A stretch of 64,000 nucleotides of DNA, taken from the NCBI RefSeq assembly GCF_900170035.1, contig NZ_LT828540.1, positions 384,960-448,959 of the forward strand. The letters run 5' to 3'. Origin of the DNA: Desulfamplus magnetovallimortis (lineage in GTDB: Bacteria; Desulfobacterota; Desulfobacteria; Desulfobacterales; Desulfobacteraceae). Of this stretch, positions 52,769 to 61,879 are shown piece by piece. Numbering within the stretch: position 1 is the first letter of the stretch; each line of letters opens with the position of its first letter. A program made the position numbers and the translations under genes. The notes beneath the pieces were generated by a model. It was given only the letters and a program-made list of their open reading frames with translations. It did not search any database and was not told where the DNA came from.

Positions 52769-53565
52769 TGACACATCCTGTTTCTGAAAATAACAGCGTT
52801 CAAACACGGGGGCCTGAAGCTGAGGCTGATATAAAAACAGAAACCGAATTTTTACAAAACGAGCTTGATAACCTTACAAAAGGACTAAGGGAACAGGGAA
52901 AACAAAGAGAGGATAAAGGGGCTTCTGCCGGAGACTCTGCTGCCAAAGTCAATGAAACCATTGATGAAATATTGCTGCCGGAACTTCAGGGTCTTGAAAT
53001 CCTGAAAGAAGGCACATATGTCATAGACCCTGAAAAAACCATCTCCAACATGGTTACTGTGGTCAAAAAAATGGAATCCCAGCTTCAAAGCGCACTGCTA
53101 CTTAACTCAGATCTTGAAAAGGATCTGGATGACTCAAAGGTCATGATCATTGATCTTCGGGCAGAGAAAAGCGAGCTTGAAGCAATAATCAAACGCATGG
53201 GAGACGAGATCCCCTCAAAAAGGGAACTTCAGATGGAGATAGAATATCTTACAGATGAAAGAAACTCCGCCCAGATTAAGATAAGGGATCTTAAACAGAC
53301 CATTGAAAAGATGAAACAGCAGCTTGCCAGTTACAAGGAGAAGATAACCGACCTTGAGGAGGACAAAAAAGATTACAGGGTGGAAGCTGACTATCTTGTT
53401 ACCAAACTTAATGCCGCTCTTGACAAGAACAAACTTCATATGGACGAAATAAAAGAGCTTTCCCAGGAGAAGCGGGCCGCAGTTGAAAAGATCAGAATGC
53501 TTGAACAGGAGCTAAGAAAGGCAGATGAAGAGCGCTACAGAATCTACAAGGAGCGTGCAAAATGA
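52765..53565 (+). CDS. Coiled-coil protein (266 residues)
   Basis: N-terminal ~75 residues polar, then a short ordered stretch (Ile-Asp-Glu-Ile-Leu-Leu-Pro-Glu-Leu), then continuous coiled coil from about 95 to 260. Overlaps both neighbours by four bases. Belongs to the coupled group 52241-55486. No motif for enzymatic activity. Confidence 0.65.
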   Translation: MMTHPVSENNSVQTRGPEAEADIKTETEFLQNELDNLTKGLREQGKQREDKGASAGDSAAKVNETIDEILLPELQGLEILKEGTYVIDPEKTISNMVTVVKKMESQLQSALLLNSDLEKDLDDSKVMIIDLRAEKSELEAIIKRMGDEIPSKRELQMEIEYLTDERNSAQIKIRDLKQTIEKMKQQLASYKEKITDLEEDKKDYRVEADYLVTKLNAALDKNKLHMDEIKELSQEKRAAVEKIRMLEQELRKADEERYRIYKERAK

Positions 53566-54226
53566 CCGGAAAATCTCTCCAGGCAGATGGCACACTGAAA
53601 CAGAGTAAAAGCAGCCTTAAACAAAATAAAAATTTCTCGGGTCAAGATAATTATAATCCAAAGGATAAATTACAGACACGGGATTACAAGGATCTTAAAA
53701 AAATAAGAACCCGCCTTAAGATCCAGAACGAATTTAACAAAAAAAAATTGAAGAGCTTTCCGAAGAGCTAAAATTTATTAAGGATAATGATTCTGTTGCA
53801 AAACTCAACAAAAATATTGAGTGGTACCAGGAAAGAATTGATGCATTTCCAGATAGAATCAAAAAACTTTCCCTTGAAAACGATGCAATGACAGCAGAGC
53901 TAAACTCGATGCGTCATAAAATAAAAAGTATCCATTCAGATGAACAGAGCACCATGCTATTGATTGAAACTCTTATGGATGAATATGAATCCCTGAGAAA
54001 TGATAAAACCGAGCTTGTTAAACGAATAAAGACACTGCATGACGTTATTGAGGAGCTGAACAGGGAGAAAGAGGAAAAACTTCCCAAACTCAAAGAGTAC
54101 AATAACATGCTCAAAAATGCATGGTATGACATGCAGGAGACAGAAAACAGCATGGAGATATCGTTAAAGCTGTGGCAGAGAAGATCATCCTACAAATCAC
54201 TAACCAGAGATACAGATAAAAATTAG
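53562..54226 (+). CDS. Coiled-coil protein interrupted by a frameshift at a nine-A run
   Basis: The reading frame from ATG 53562 ends at a TAA at 53769-53771, but the coiled coil continues without a break in the -1 frame from a run of nine A (53738-53747) to 54226 (Glu-Glu-Leu-Ser-Glu-Glu-Leu-Lys onward). One more A would join both parts into about 222 residues. The second part has no ribosome site of its own. Causes: sequencing undercall, real mutation, or slippage on the A-run during transcription or translation. The 4-base overlap upstream and 12-base gap downstream show the gene belongs in the coupled group. Confidence 0.6.
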
Positions 54227-54238
54227 CAGAGAAACGGA

Positions 54239-55486
54239 ATGCAGACATCCCCTCTATTTCTTGTTCGATATGAAGATCATTCCAGAGAGCTGAATCGAAT
54301 CATCCAGGCTGAACAACATCAGGGCAGAGCAACAATGGTATGGAACCAGGTGCAGGGTTTCACCCTTTACCATGATTCCAAGATCTATCCCCTGTCTGAA
54401 AAAAATGACTCGGTCTTTAAAAACCCGAAGGATGCAGTCAGATTCATAATCAACAGGGTTCAGACAAAGGTTGTATATATACTTGAAGATTTCCACCACT
54501 TCCTTGGTGACAAAAATGCTGTTCATGCAGATGTAGGTGAAATTCGAGCCCTGATCAAGGAGATTGCCCGCAGTTTTTATGAAAGGGAAGAAAAGGTTTA
54601 CCTGTTTGTCCCTCCATCCTATGAACTCCCTGATGAACTTGTATCCTTTTTTGACCTGACATATGCAGCAGAAAAAAATAAAACCGAATTTCTCCAGAAA
54701 TATGGGACTCTTCTGACTGAAAAAAAGTATCTGGAAAAGTCAAAACCTGTAATCGGAGCAGAAAACCAAATAGAACGCGTAGTGCAGATTCTTTCCCAGA
54801 TGGAGACAAACAACCCGCTTCTTGTGGGTAATCCGGGAGTAGGCAAAACTGCAATTGTGGAAGGATTTGCAAGGGCACTCCATACAGGCGATGTTCCTTT
54901 GGGGCTTCATGGAAAACTTCTCTATCTTGTCTCCCTTAACACCCTTGTTGCCGGCACAAAATACAGGGGTGACTTTGAACAGCGACTTGAAGGGCTGATA
55001 AAGGAGGTTCAGGAGAACAAGAATCGAATAATTGTCTTTATTGATGAAATCCACACACTTCTTGGTGTTGGCGCTGCCGAAGGAGCAATCGGGGCTGTTG
55101 ATTCACTTAAACCTGTTCTTGCGCGGGGAGAGTTTCCATGTATTGGAGCAACCACATTTGACGGTGCCAAACTCATGTTAAAAGATCCGGCACTCTCCAG
55201 ACGGTTCAAAAAAATCCAGATTAAGGAGGCAACGCCTGAAGAGACCTTTATCATCCTGAAAGGAATCTCAAAATCCCTTGAGACCCACCATAAACTGACC
55301 ATTGAGGATCGTGCCCTGATGGCAGCAGTATATTTAAGCGAAGATCACATTCCGGACGAATATTTTCCAGGCAAGGCGATTGCCCTTGTAGATGCAGCAG
55401 CCGCATATTGCAGCATGAAAAAAATTGATACTGTACGTGAGTCAGATATTGCTATGGAAGTTGAGAGAATGGGTGTAATGTCCTAA
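54239..55486 (+). CDS. ClpA/ClpB-like single AAA+ ATPase
   Basis: Protein of 415 residues. Residues 1-155: domain without clear family (predicted alpha/beta, Leu-Phe-Leu-Val-Arg-Tyr start). Residues 165-415: the first AAA+ module of ClpA/ClpB, with Gly-Val-Gly-Lys-Thr (Walker A, about 200), Lys-Tyr-Arg-Gly-Asp-Phe-Glu (pore region), Val-Phe-Ile-Asp-Glu-Ile-His (Walker B), Gly-Ala-Thr-Thr (sensor 1) and Ser-Arg-Arg-Phe (Arg finger). The second AAA module and the Clp N-domain are missing. In this context it may remodel the coiled-coil or actin filaments rather than feed a protease. Confidence 0.75.
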   Translation: MQTSPLFLVRYEDHSRELNRIIQAEQHQGRATMVWNQVQGFTLYHDSKIYPLSEKNDSVFKNPKDAVRFIINRVQTKVVYILEDFHHFLGDKNAVHADVGEIRALIKEIARSFYEREEKVYLFVPPSYELPDELVSFFDLTYAAEKNKTEFLQKYGTLLTEKKYLEKSKPVIGAENQIERVVQILSQMETNNPLLVGNPGVGKTAIVEGFARALHTGDVPLGLHGKLLYLVSLNTLVAGTKYRGDFEQRLEGLIKEVQENKNRIIVFIDEIHTLLGVGAAEGAIGAVDSLKPVLARGEFPCIGATTFDGAKLMLKDPALSRRFKKIQIKEATPEETFIILKGISKSLETHHKLTIEDRALMAAVYLSEDHIPDEYFPGKAIALVDAAAAYCSMKKIDTVRESDIAMEVERMGVMS

Positions 55487-55499
55487 AATTCATGTTTGG

Positions 55500-55601
55500 T
55501 ATACTGTCCCAGATAATAAAATTGGCAGGCAGTGTAGGGGCAATCCCTTGTGGTTGCCCTTCAGAATTGAGAATGCCAAAATATTTTTCTGGAAATCTAT
55601 A
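55500..55601 (+). repeat. MITE R2
   Basis: Close to identical with 4260-4361, same orientation; only scattered differences (for example GGCAGGCAGTGTAGG for GGCAAGCACTTTAGG). It ends 20 bases before the antitoxin start. Confidence 0.8.
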
Positions 55602-55622
55602 GTTTTCCAAAAGGAGTACAAA

Positions 55623-55862
55623 ATGCAAGCCAGCACAAAAGACCTTAGGTTTCATACTAAAGAGATTCTGGACGCTGCCATGAGAGGGGAAGAGGTAATT
55701 ATTACATTTCACGGTAAACCTTACGCTAAAATCGTTCCTTTTGACAATTCTCGTAAGGCAGACAACAAACAAAATGACTTCTGTGGTATGTGGAAAGACA
55801 GAACAGATATGGATGATGTAAATAGCTACATCAGTAAGCTTCGAAAAAGGAGATCATTTTGA
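55623..55862 (+). CDS. Phd-family antitoxin
   Basis: Protein of 79 residues: Thr-Lys-Asp-Leu-Arg-Phe-His-Thr-Lys-Glu-Ile-Leu, then Gly-Glu-Glu-Val-Ile-Ile-Thr-Phe-His-Gly-Lys-Pro, the Phd DNA-binding pattern. AAAAGGAG precedes ATG 55623. Overlaps the PIN toxin (TTGA). Usual antitoxin-toxin order. Confidence 0.8.
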   Translation: MQASTKDLRFHTKEILDAAMRGEEVIITFHGKPYAKIVPFDNSRKADNKQNDFCGMWKDRTDMDDVNSYISKLRKRRSF

Positions 55863-56242
55863 TTGTTGATACTGACGTGCTGATCTGGTACTCAAAAGGT
55901 TCTAAGAATGCAATTGATTTTCTTCACGGTTTAGAAAGATTCAGTATCTCCGTAGTAACTTATATCGAGATAGTTCAGGGGGCAAGAAATAAAAAAGAAC
56001 TAAATGCATTTAAAAAAGCATTGGGAGTTTTAAATGTTAAGGTAATTCAGATTGACGAGTTCATTTCAACAAAAGCCATGTTTTACATTGAACAATACTC
56101 ATTAAGTCACTCAATGGAACTGGCAGATGCTTTAATTGGCGCAACAGCAATTACAAGAAAAATACCTTTGGCTACCGGAAATGAAAAACACTACAGACAT
56201 CTACCGGAAATTAGTCTCAAAAAATTTAACGTCCATGCCTGA
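55859..56242 (+). CDS. PIN-domain toxin, VapC type
   Basis: Protein of 127 residues: Ile-Val-Asp-Thr-Asp-Val-Leu-Ile-Trp at the start, Ser-Val-Val-Thr-Tyr-Ile-Glu-Ile near 38, Glu-Leu-Ala-Asp-Ala-Leu-Ile-Gly-Ala near 88, Leu-Ala-Thr-Gly-Asn. Acidic residues of the PIN site are complete. TTG start, coupled to the Phd gene. Unlike the pair at 103-728, the order is standard. Confidence 0.8.
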   Translation: MIVDTDVLIWYSKGSKNAIDFLHGLERFSISVVTYIEIVQGARNKKELNAFKKALGVLNVKVIQIDEFISTKAMFYIEQYSLSHSMELADALIGATAITRKIPLATGNEKHYRHLPEISLKKFNVHA

Positions 56243-56358
56243 GCTTATACCCATCATTATTTTAATAATCGGGGGCTGGCGAAGTAGAGACAAGGCATGC
56301 CTTGTCTCTACTGCCATGATGGTTTAATCATAAAACAAAATTCTTTTCTGGAAAGCAT

Positions 56359-57924
56359 ATGACTGAAAGAAAAAAATTTTCCACTGGTCAGGATTTTGAG
56401 GAGCTTAAAAAAAGAGGAGAATTTTATCTGGATAAGACCCCTCAAATCCATAATTTTCTTGAGCAATGTGGTAAACACAATTTCATCTCCCGTCCACGTC
56501 GTTTTGGCAAAAGCCTTATGTTATCCGTCCTGAAAAATATCTTCTTAGGCAGAAAAGAGCTGTTTGAAGGACTTTATATACATGATAAGCTTAAATTTAA
56601 AAAATTTCCGGTACTGCATCTCAGTTTTGCCGGTTTTTCAGCGGAAAATGATCTCCAAGAATATATCAGGAACAAAGGCAGAATTTTTATTGATGATGAG
56701 ATCGTAAAACTTAGAGAGTTTGATTATTTTGATATTGGTGAGGTGCTGGAAGAAACCAGCCAAAGAGCAGGACAGCCGGTGGTTGTGCTGGTGGATGAAT
56801 ATGACAAACCTATCCTGGCTCACTTGAAAAACACCCAAAAAGCAGAAGAGATCAGAAAATATTTCCAGGCCTTTTATGCTCCAATTAAAGATAGTGATCC
56901 ATATATCCAGTTTTTCATGCTAACAGGCCTGACCAAGCTCATGAAAATGAGTATTTTTTCAGAGCTTAATAATCTTGACGATCTTAGTTTTGCAGGCAGA
57001 CATACCGATTTGATTGGATACACACAAAAAGAGGTGGAAAATAATTTTAGTAAAGAGATCACTGCCATTGCCAGGAAGCAAAATAAGGAAAACTGGCAAA
57101 TTATGCAACATATGAAGGAAGAGTATAATGGTTTTAATTTCGGTGGTGAAAAACTTTACAACCCCTGGGATATTAATAATTTTATTAAAAATGAAGAGTT
57201 CGGCAATTACTGGTCAGATACAGTTATTCCAAGTGCAATAAGCAATTATGTCAAGAGCAATGCAATTGATGTACAAACAATTATCGACAGGGAAAGAACT
57301 AACAGCCTTGTTGTAAGTGAAATGACTTTACGTGTACATAATCTGGAACAACTGCGCCCGGAAGTTTTGTTTTTCAATGCCGGTTATTTTACAATCCGGA
57401 ATAAAGATGAAAAAAATCACTATTTTTTGAAATTCCCCAACAATGAAACCGAACAGGTCATGCTGGAATATTTTTTAAGTCTAAGTTCCGAAGGGCAATA
57501 TGATCTTGATGCCTGGAAACAAGTGTCTCAAAAGATAGTATCCGGTATTTTTGATCAAGATAGAGACTTGATTCAGCAAGGTATAAAAGAGTTAATTTAC
57601 AATAACTGCGCTGATATTCCCTATGATTGGCACAGTAAAAATCCTGAAGGCTGGCTTAAATCAATGGTTGGGGTCGCTATCCGTATGAACAGCATCTATT
57701 ACATTGGTGAGAACCAGAATATTATAGGTAGAACCGATTTGCACATTCCCAAAGACGATACTGTCTATATCCTGGAATTGAAAGTAGATGATAAAGCAAT
57801 AAATGCCATTACCCAAATCGAAGAAAAATATGAAGCAAGTTATCAAAAAAGTTTTGCAAGGATTGTCAAGATCGGGATAAATTGGGAGAAAACCGTTAAA
57901 AATGTTGATGTGGTTATAAAATAA
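56359..57924 (+). CDS. AAA-ATPase-like / PD-(D/E)XK family protein
   Basis: Protein of 521 residues of the widespread family with an N-terminal AAA-like domain and a C-terminal PD-(D/E)XK nuclease-like domain. Seen: Phe-Tyr-Leu-Asp-Lys-Thr, then Arg-Pro-Arg-Arg-Phe-Gly-Lys-Ser (P-loop-like, about 45-52), Val-Asp-Glu-Tyr-Asp-Lys-Pro (Walker B), and near the end Gly-Arg-Thr-Asp-Leu...Tyr-Ile-Leu-Glu-Leu-Lys (nuclease core). These genes are often in many copies and spread like selfish elements; the biological role is unknown. It splits the magnetosome organisation genes and is flanked by repeats, so probably an insertion. Confidence 0.75.
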   Translation: MTERKKFSTGQDFEELKKRGEFYLDKTPQIHNFLEQCGKHNFISRPRRFGKSLMLSVLKNIFLGRKELFEGLYIHDKLKFKKFPVLHLSFAGFSAENDLQEYIRNKGRIFIDDEIVKLREFDYFDIGEVLEETSQRAGQPVVVLVDEYDKPILAHLKNTQKAEEIRKYFQAFYAPIKDSDPYIQFFMLTGLTKLMKMSIFSELNNLDDLSFAGRHTDLIGYTQKEVENNFSKEITAIARKQNKENWQIMQHMKEEYNGFNFGGEKLYNPWDINNFIKNEEFGNYWSDTVIPSAISNYVKSNAIDVQTIIDRERTNSLVVSEMTLRVHNLEQLRPEVLFFNAGYFTIRNKDEKNHYFLKFPNNETEQVMLEYFLSLSSEGQYDLDAWKQVSQKIVSGIFDQDRDLIQQGIKELIYNNCADIPYDWHSKNPEGWLKSMVGVAIRMNSIYYIGENQNIIGRTDLHIPKDDTVYILELKVDDKAINAITQIEEKYEASYQKSFARIVKIGINWEKTVKNVDVVIK

Positions 57925-58473
57925 ACGGGCATGATTGATTACGTATCAATCACCCCCAAATATAAAAATGATAGTCATTTTCACGGTAAAAAAACCGCAA
58001 ATATTTGGCATCTTTCATTTGTCGGTTTACACTTTTTTTGAACCATTATTTTCATGATTAAGGGATTACCTTGATTTTTAATCGTGTTAATCCTTACTCA
58101 AAATCGACACCTATGATCTTGTAAGCCTTGTCAACATTGTCTGAGTCAGGATTCCCAAGATTAACAAAGATAAGGCAGGATTATCTATCCTGAGCATCCT
58201 ATCCATCCTGGTTATCCTGGTTCAGACAACTGCAATAACTTATGAAAAAGCAATAAGATGTGGATTTTGAGTAATCTTTAAATCCTTTAATCATGGTTCA
58301 GAATTTTTCGAAAAGTGTAAACTAATTTTGAGTTGATATGAAGGATCTCAAACATTTATCAAATTTATTATTGAGAAATTACAACTATTCATGTAATTTG
58401 CATAAAAAAATAGAAAACCAGTTTCGGATATTGAGACTATGTCCGTCATATATGAATTTGCGAAGGGGGAAAA
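57925..58473. repeat. R5 fragment and R4 element carrying a nested R3
   Basis: 57925-57990 is part of R5. 58007-58349 is an R4 element (GGCATCTTTCATTTGTCGG to GATATGAAGGATCTC) split by a complete R3 at 58094-58274. The rest has no gene up to the Mad28 start. Confidence 0.75.
58094..58274 (+). repeat. Complete R3 MITE nested in R4
   Basis: 181 bases bounded by TTACTCAAAATCGACA and its inverted match TGTGGATTTTGAGTAA. Other copies: 32651-32826, 34222-34401, 62460-62624 (inverted), fragments elsewhere. Flanks rejoin to the normal R4 sequence, proving transposition-like insertion. Confidence 0.8.
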
Positions 58474-59685
58474 ATGGCTGATGAGAAAGAGCTGAAAGAC
58501 TTTCAGAACCGCGTGGAGGAACTGAAACAGAAAGAAGGAGAGATCAAACCTGCTCCAAATAATGAAAAAAAGGCAGAAAACGGAAATTCCGGCGAAAAGA
58601 CGGAATTAAAGTTCATGAATGCCGCAGAACAGGTATCGGAAAAACCTCTGAAATCCAAAGAGAGAGATGCTTCTGACAGGGCAGAGTCCCCTGAAGGGCC
58701 TGTGGGACTTGACATCGGTACCACAAACATTGTTGTTTCACAGAACAGGCGTAATTTCATTGAGTCCAAAAAAGAGCTCAATGCATTCTTCACCATCCCG
58801 AAATCAAAGTTTGCAAAAAGCATTCTTAAAAAGAATGATGTCCTCTATTATGAGCAGGATGATTTTTTTTACATATTCGGCTATTCAGCAGAACATTTTG
58901 CCAACATGTTCAACACCAATACCCGCAGAACCATCAAAAAAGGAATTTTGAGTGCTGATGAAAAAGATGGCCTTCCTGTTATCCAGGCCATTATTTTATC
59001 TCTTCTCAAAAAACCGAAAAATTTTGGTGAAATTCTATGCTTTGCAGTGCCCGGAGAACCACTTGACTCACCATTTGCAGGCTCGGTTGTCTATCATGAG
59101 CAGTCCTTCAAGCGTTCCATCACACATATGGGATACACCCCCATATCCATAAACGAAGGCATGGCAGTTGTTCTTTCCGAACTTGGAGATAACGACTATA
59201 CAGGAATCGGAATAAGCATGGGTGGCGGAATGTGCAATATTTGCCTATCATATCTCTCATTTCCTGTTATTACCTATAGTATCCAGATGGCGGGTGACTA
59301 TATTGATGCAATGGTTGGAATGTCCGTGGGAGAACCTGCAACCAAAATTAAATCCATCAAGGAGTCCGAATTCAAGCTCTCCACGCAGCCCAGGGGAAGA
59401 ATTGACACTGCCCTTAATATCTTCTATGATGACCTTATTACAAAACTCATTACAAGCCTTGAACGGGTTCTCTCATCATCTGATCAGATGCCCACGATAG
59501 CAAGTTCCGTTCCAATTGTGCTAAGCGGTGGCACAGCCATGCCCGAAGGGTGCACGGACAAGTTTGAAAAGATATTGTCAAAATATCATTTGCCAATTAA
59601 AATATCGGAAGTACGCCTTGCAGCAGATCCTCTGAACTCAACTTCACGGGGAACGCTGATGATGGCAATGACAGAAGCGGAATAA
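58474..59685 (+). CDS. mad28: Mad28, second actin-like protein
   Basis: Actin-fold protein (403 residues) distinct from MamK. A charged N-terminal extension of about 75 residues (Lys/Glu/Asn-rich) precedes the fold. Motifs: Gly-Leu-Asp-Ile-Gly-Thr-Thr-Asn (phosphate 1, about 78), Ile-Gly-Ile-Ser-Met-Gly-Gly-Gly (phosphate 2, about 247), Val-Leu-Ser-Gly-Gly-Thr-Ala (adenosine, about 348). Deltaproteobacterial magnetotactic bacteria carry such a second actin, Mad28, besides MamK, and it is thought to help chain alignment. A strong GAAGGGGG site precedes ATG 58474. Confidence 0.8.
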   Translation: MADEKELKDFQNRVEELKQKEGEIKPAPNNEKKAENGNSGEKTELKFMNAAEQVSEKPLKSKERDASDRAESPEGPVGLDIGTTNIVVSQNRRNFIESKKELNAFFTIPKSKFAKSILKKNDVLYYEQDDFFYIFGYSAEHFANMFNTNTRRTIKKGILSADEKDGLPVIQAIILSLLKKPKNFGEILCFAVPGEPLDSPFAGSVVYHEQSFKRSITHMGYTPISINEGMAVVLSELGDNDYTGIGISMGGGMCNICLSYLSFPVITYSIQMAGDYIDAMVGMSVGEPATKIKSIKESEFKLSTQPRGRIDTALNIFYDDLITKLITSLERVLSSSDQMPTIASSVPIVLSGGTAMPEGCTDKFEKILSKYHLPIKISEVRLAADPLNSTSRGTLMMAMTEAE

Positions 59686-59722
59686 CAGCTCTAAAATATA
59701 TTGTGACTGAAAACCGTCTTAT

Positions 59723-59826
59723 ATATAGAGATTTCCAGACAAAATTTTAGCATCTCAATTTTGAAGGGCTACCACAAAGGGGCGCCCTAAAATATTTTTG
59801 CCAATTTAATTATCTGGAATACTATA
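59723..59826 (-). repeat. MITE R2, diverged inverted copy
   Basis: TATAGAGATTTCCAGACAAA at the left and TTAATTATCTGGAATACTAT at the right; interior keeps GGGGCGCCC-type remnant of the GGGGCAATCCC segment. Confidence 0.65.
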
Positions 59827-59860
59827 TTATGAAACTTCCGGATAATAAACAGGAGTTCCA

Positions 59861-60169
59861 ATGCCAATAAAATCTACCATTTCAGAGGATAACAAAACAC
59901 TAACCATTGCAATTGAGGGCAGGCTGGATGTAAGCAGACACAAAGCCTTTGGTGATGCCTATGCAGGGAAAGTGGAAAACGTTGACAAGGTGATTCTGGA
60001 TCTTGTTGATCTTGAGTATATCGACAGTTCAGGTCTGGGAATGATGCTGATGTTGAGGGAAAAAGCCATTGCATCAAAGGCAGAGGTTGAAATTATCAAT
60101 ACAAGCCCCGGGGTTCTTAAGATTTTCAAAATGACAAACTACAACAAGCTGTTCAAAATTATTGAGTAA
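59861..60169 (+). CDS. STAS-domain protein (anti-sigma factor antagonist type)
   Basis: Protein of 102 residues that is a single STAS domain: Glu-Gly-Arg-Leu-Asp-Val near 18, Val-Ile-Leu-Asp-Leu, then Tyr-Ile-Asp-Ser-Ser-Gly-Leu-Gly with the Ser that anti-sigma kinases phosphorylate. AGGAG precedes ATG 59861. It lies between Mad28 and the MinD-like gene, and an RsbU-like phosphatase gene begins at 62706, so a partner-switch controlling the island or its cytoskeleton is possible. I recall that mad30 encodes such a protein but cannot confirm. Confidence 0.75.
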   Translation: MPIKSTISEDNKTLTIAIEGRLDVSRHKAFGDAYAGKVENVDKVILDLVDLEYIDSSGLGMMLMLREKAIASKAEVEIINTSPGVLKIFKMTNYNKLFKIIE

Positions 60170-60261
60170 CAGCTTTGTATTGACCCTGCCCCTCACCTGC
60201 ATCAACCTGACGTATGCCAGGTGGGGGCTCTTCCCTGTTTTTCAATGTGGATGGAGAGGCT

Positions 60262-60876
60262 ATGCTTATGCATTCTCATCGTATCATTATCTATTCTGCA
60301 GACAGGGTCAGGGGAGGAATTCTGAAAAAAATATTGACCCTGCACAGCATCCAATCAACTCTCTGCCATAACGTCCTTGAAGTAAAAACAACCATTTCTG
60401 ATAACAAACCTGCGATCCTTATTCTTGATATTCATCGCTCCATTGAAAGTGAAATAATTTTTCTGGCGGATTTTACCAAAATTATTTTGAATAAAACCCC
60501 CTCTACCCATCCTTCTGAAATAGATACAGAAAAACAATTCCCTTCAACATATGTGTTACTTCTTGGAAAACCTTCGGACATTATTAGCTTTGACCTTCCT
60601 GCCCCTGATGATAACCTGAACCGCCCTGCCCTGCTGCATGGTAAAGTTCTGTTTATGCCTAACTTCGACCCTGAAAAGATCCTTGAAAAAACAAAAAAGA
60701 TCCTTGCAATCTCAAACAATTACAGCATAAAATACCCTGAAAATACCCCACAGGATAAAGATATCATTGAAGCTAATCCCAAATATATCACTGAAGATGA
60801 TCCCAAAGATATCATTGAAGATGATTCAGAAGATATTATTGAAGCTGATCTAAAGGAATTTCTAAAACTGGCATGA
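60262..60876 (+). CDS. Receiver-like protein with acidic repeat tail
   Basis: Protein of about 204 residues. The first ~150 look like a divergent response-regulator receiver: Ile-Ile-Ile-Tyr-Ser-Ala-Asp, then Ala-Ile-Leu-Ile-Leu-Asp-Ile-His (candidate phospho-Asp), then Val-Leu-Leu-Leu-Gly-Lys-Pro. The tail has four Asp-Ile-Ile-Glu-x-Asp/Asn-type repeats of about 10 residues. ATG 60262 follows GGAGAGG; ATG 60214 is possible. The stop overlaps the MinD-like start (ATGA), so the two are coupled, as pseudo-receivers and MinD/ParA proteins sometimes are in positioning systems. Confidence 0.55.
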   Translation: MLMHSHRIIIYSADRVRGGILKKILTLHSIQSTLCHNVLEVKTTISDNKPAILILDIHRSIESEIIFLADFTKIILNKTPSTHPSEIDTEKQFPSTYVLLLGKPSDIISFDLPAPDDNLNRPALLHGKVLFMPNFDPEKILEKTKKILAISNNYSIKYPENTPQDKDIIEANPKYITEDDPKDIIEDDSEDIIEADLKEFLKLA

Positions 60877-61787
60877 GCGAATTAAAGGCCAATATTATGG
60901 CAATGGTAGGGCCTAAGGGTGGCGTTGGAAAGACAACAATATCAGTCAATCTTGCCATTGCCCTCTCAAGGCTTGGAAAAAAGGTGACAGTGGTTGATCT
61001 GGATCTTGGTGCATCCAATCTTCACACTTACCTTGGGCTGAAGCAGTCAAGGGTCTCCCTCAATGACTTTGTGCTGAAAAAAGTGGATAATCTCTCTGAC
61101 ATCGTAATATCAACCGATATTGATGGAATGAGTGTAATCTGCGGCGGAGACATTCCAGGTATTGCCAATCTCCATTACCAGAAAAAGATGAAGCTTATTC
61201 GGCATCTTAAAAACCTTAAGGCAGATATTGTTCTGCTTGATCTTGGTGCTGGTGCGTCATTCAATGTTGTTGATTTTGTGATTTTTTCACAACAGGGACT
61301 TCTGGTTACAACACCGGAAATACCGTCTCTTTATAACCTGTACAGTTTTATAAAAACCTATCTTTTCCGACGTCTGATCTTTAAATTCAAAGGGTTAAAG
61401 AACAACGCAATATTGACTTTACTGGAAGATGCAAAGGATTTTGAAGCAAATCCCCATCTCAATACCATGAACGGTATTCTTACGGAAGCTGAAAAAATTG
61501 ATCCCGCATCAGTTGAACTGATCAACGGACTGCTTAATACCATAAAGCCTTTTGTAATTGTCAACAGGGCAAAATCCCAAAAGGATTCCAATACCGGCAA
61601 GGTGATCCAGAATCTCATGAACACATATCTCAACATTAACAGCAGTGTCCTGTTTTCCGTGCATGAAGACAACAGAGTAGGATATTCCCTTACCAAATCC
61701 CGCCCGGTAATGATAGAAGCACCGGATTCACTTTTTGCTTCCGATATTAACAGCATTGCTGCCATGTTGTGTCGGGATTACCTGTGA
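60873..61787 (+). CDS. mad29: MinD/ParA-family ATPase
   Basis: Deviant Walker-A ATPase (304 residues): Gly-Pro-Lys-Gly-Gly-Val-Gly-Lys-Thr at 14-22, Val-Asp-Leu-Asp-Leu-Gly-Ala-Ser-Asn (Walker A'), Ile-Val-Leu-Leu-Asp-Leu-Gly-Ala-Gly (Walker B). Similar to FlhG/MinD types that position cell structures; no clear C-terminal membrane-targeting helix. It closes the Mad28 operon. Deltaproteobacterial islands carry such an ATPase (mad29, as I recall). A role in placing or segregating the magnetosome chain is inferred, in line with ParA-like MamZ/McdA-type systems elsewhere. Confidence 0.7.
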   Translation: MSELKANIMAMVGPKGGVGKTTISVNLAIALSRLGKKVTVVDLDLGASNLHTYLGLKQSRVSLNDFVLKKVDNLSDIVISTDIDGMSVICGGDIPGIANLHYQKKMKLIRHLKNLKADIVLLDLGAGASFNVVDFVIFSQQGLLVTTPEIPSLYNLYSFIKTYLFRRLIFKFKGLKNNAILTLLEDAKDFEANPHLNTMNGILTEAEKIDPASVELINGLLNTIKPFVIVNRAKSQKDSNTGKVIQNLMNTYLNINSSVLFSVHEDNRVGYSLTKSRPVMIEAPDSLFASDINSIAAMLCRDYL

Positions 61788-61879
61788 GCATTAAGTTTTT
61801 TTATCTATAAAAGCATTTATTTAAGGGTTTAAAAATGGTGAAAAGCCCTCTAACTATTGGGGAACAGCGTTATGGTTTG

